This document shows positions 6,184 to 6,345 of a DNA stretch of 6,345 nt, in pieces. Position numbers and translations under genes: made by a program. The notes beneath the pieces were generated by a model. The model had not been told where the DNA came from. It saw only the letters and a list, made by a program, of their open reading frames with translations, and did no database searches. Every line of letters starts with the position of its first letter. The stretch's first letter is position 1. The DNA comes from an uncultured Gemmatimonadaceae bacterium (GTDB lineage: Bacteria; Gemmatimonadota; Gemmatimonadetes; Gemmatimonadales; Gemmatimonadaceae): assembly GCA_955652635.1 (NCBI GenBank), contig CATPBN010000037.1, positions 1 through 6,345 on the forward strand. Reading direction: 5' to 3'.

Positions 6184-6186
6184 CTA
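6184..6186 (-). other. In-frame TAG splitting the kinase frame
   Basis: The minus-strand frame is open from the window edge (6345) to this TAG and again from 6183 through the whole kinase. The 17 codons between TAG and GTG 6132 read as an amphipathic helix (AAEASQSILKILDEV) of the kind that begins a GAF domain, so coding likeness continues across the stop. It could be a nonsense mutation, a sequencing error or, less likely, a true gene boundary. Confidence 0.8.
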
Positions 6187-6345
6187 GCGTAGCGCCAGCC
6201 TCGCGATCTCTGTCGCCGCCTCGGTCTGCTTCTGCTCGTATCGCTGCGCTGCGAACAGGCGGGCGTTCTCGATTGCCACCGCTGCCTGTCGCGCAATGAG
6301 CATGATGACGTCGAGATCGTGAGCGTCGTAGGCATTGGTCTTATA
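6184..6345 (-). CDS. C-terminal end of a GAF domain, upstream part of the split kinase (5' end outside window)
   Basis: Fifty-three residues are visible, starting mid-gene at the window edge. The segment around residues 10-32 (LDVIMLIARQAAVAIENARLF) is the typical final helix of a GAF domain, where the signature AIENARLF recurs across many sensor kinases. It continues as a charged linker helix (QRYEQKQTEAATEIARLALR) that normally leads into the next sensor domain. Here it meets TAG. Because the following codons in the same frame encode the beginning of another GAF domain, this is most simply the N-terminal part of the same GAF-GAF-PAS kinase. Either it is now a separate sensor fragment or the gene is a broken or miscalled single gene. 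Confidence 0.72.
   Translation of the reverse strand, partial: YKTNAYDAHDLDVIMLIARQAAVAIENARLFAAQRYEQKQTEAATEIARLALR

Noticed and set aside
6184..6186. TAG reassigned to an amino acid
   Set aside because: TAG is the natural stop of four other genes here (helicase, hydrolase, low-complexity protein and HD-GYP regulator), each at a sensible family end or before a terminator.
4774..6192. Long open frame (472 codons) on the plus strand opposite the kinase gene
   Set aside because: It is the complement of a gene with all kinase motifs. Its translation shows no recognisable domain; long antisense frames are common in GC-rich DNA.
6033..6335. Minus-strand 100-codon frame overlapping the kinase start region
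   Set aside because: Serine/arginine-rich, domain-free translation in a shifted frame; the neighbouring frame encodes a clear GAF-domain end.

Overview
This window looks like a GC-rich bacterial chromosome segment. It holds six recognisable genes and no mobile element, RNA gene or CRISPR array that I can see. The mix (an Lhr-type helicase C-terminus, a GAF/PAS histidine kinase with an HD-GYP regulator, a MerR-like regulator) is that of a free-living environmental bacterium. Gemmatimonadota would fit, but that is only an impression from sequence style. TAG ends four of the genes and TGA two, so the code appears standard.

Layout. On the plus strand, 2-1045 is the C-terminal 347 residues of a large Lhr-family ATP-dependent helicase whose motor domains lie outside the window. 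Everything else is on the minus strand and reads from right to left. First comes a sensor histidine kinase: the tail of one GAF domain up to an in-frame TAG at 6184-6186, then GAF-PAS-HisKA-HATPase to 4687. It overlaps by four bases a response regulator with an HD-GYP domain (3659-4690). A 176-bp gap follows, with a 17-bp palindrome that overlaps a candidate promoter. Next is an unusual low-complexity protein gene (2664-3482) that closes with a good intrinsic terminator. After it come a membrane-anchored alpha/beta-hydrolase-fold protein (1502-2545) and a MerR-like regulator (1050-1595), whose reading frames overlap by 94 bp. The regulator meets the helicase gene tail to tail with a 4-bp gap.

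How the genes may work together. The kinase and HD-GYP regulator form a classic two-component pair whose predicted output is cyclic-di-GMP hydrolysis. The hydrolase-fold protein and the MerR regulator form a second small transcription unit. The low-complexity protein sits alone between promoter and terminator. It has an acidic N-terminal third, one AT-hook, a Gly/Ser linker and a lysine/arginine-rich tail like that of histone H1, so it is probably a DNA- or RNA-binding chromatin-type protein.

The items most worth following up are that acidic/AT-hook/basic protein, the single stop codon that splits an otherwise continuous kinase frame, and the hydrolase-fold protein that keeps its serine but seems to have lost the canonical acid and histidine. 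I found no evidence for a defence system or other multi-gene novelty.
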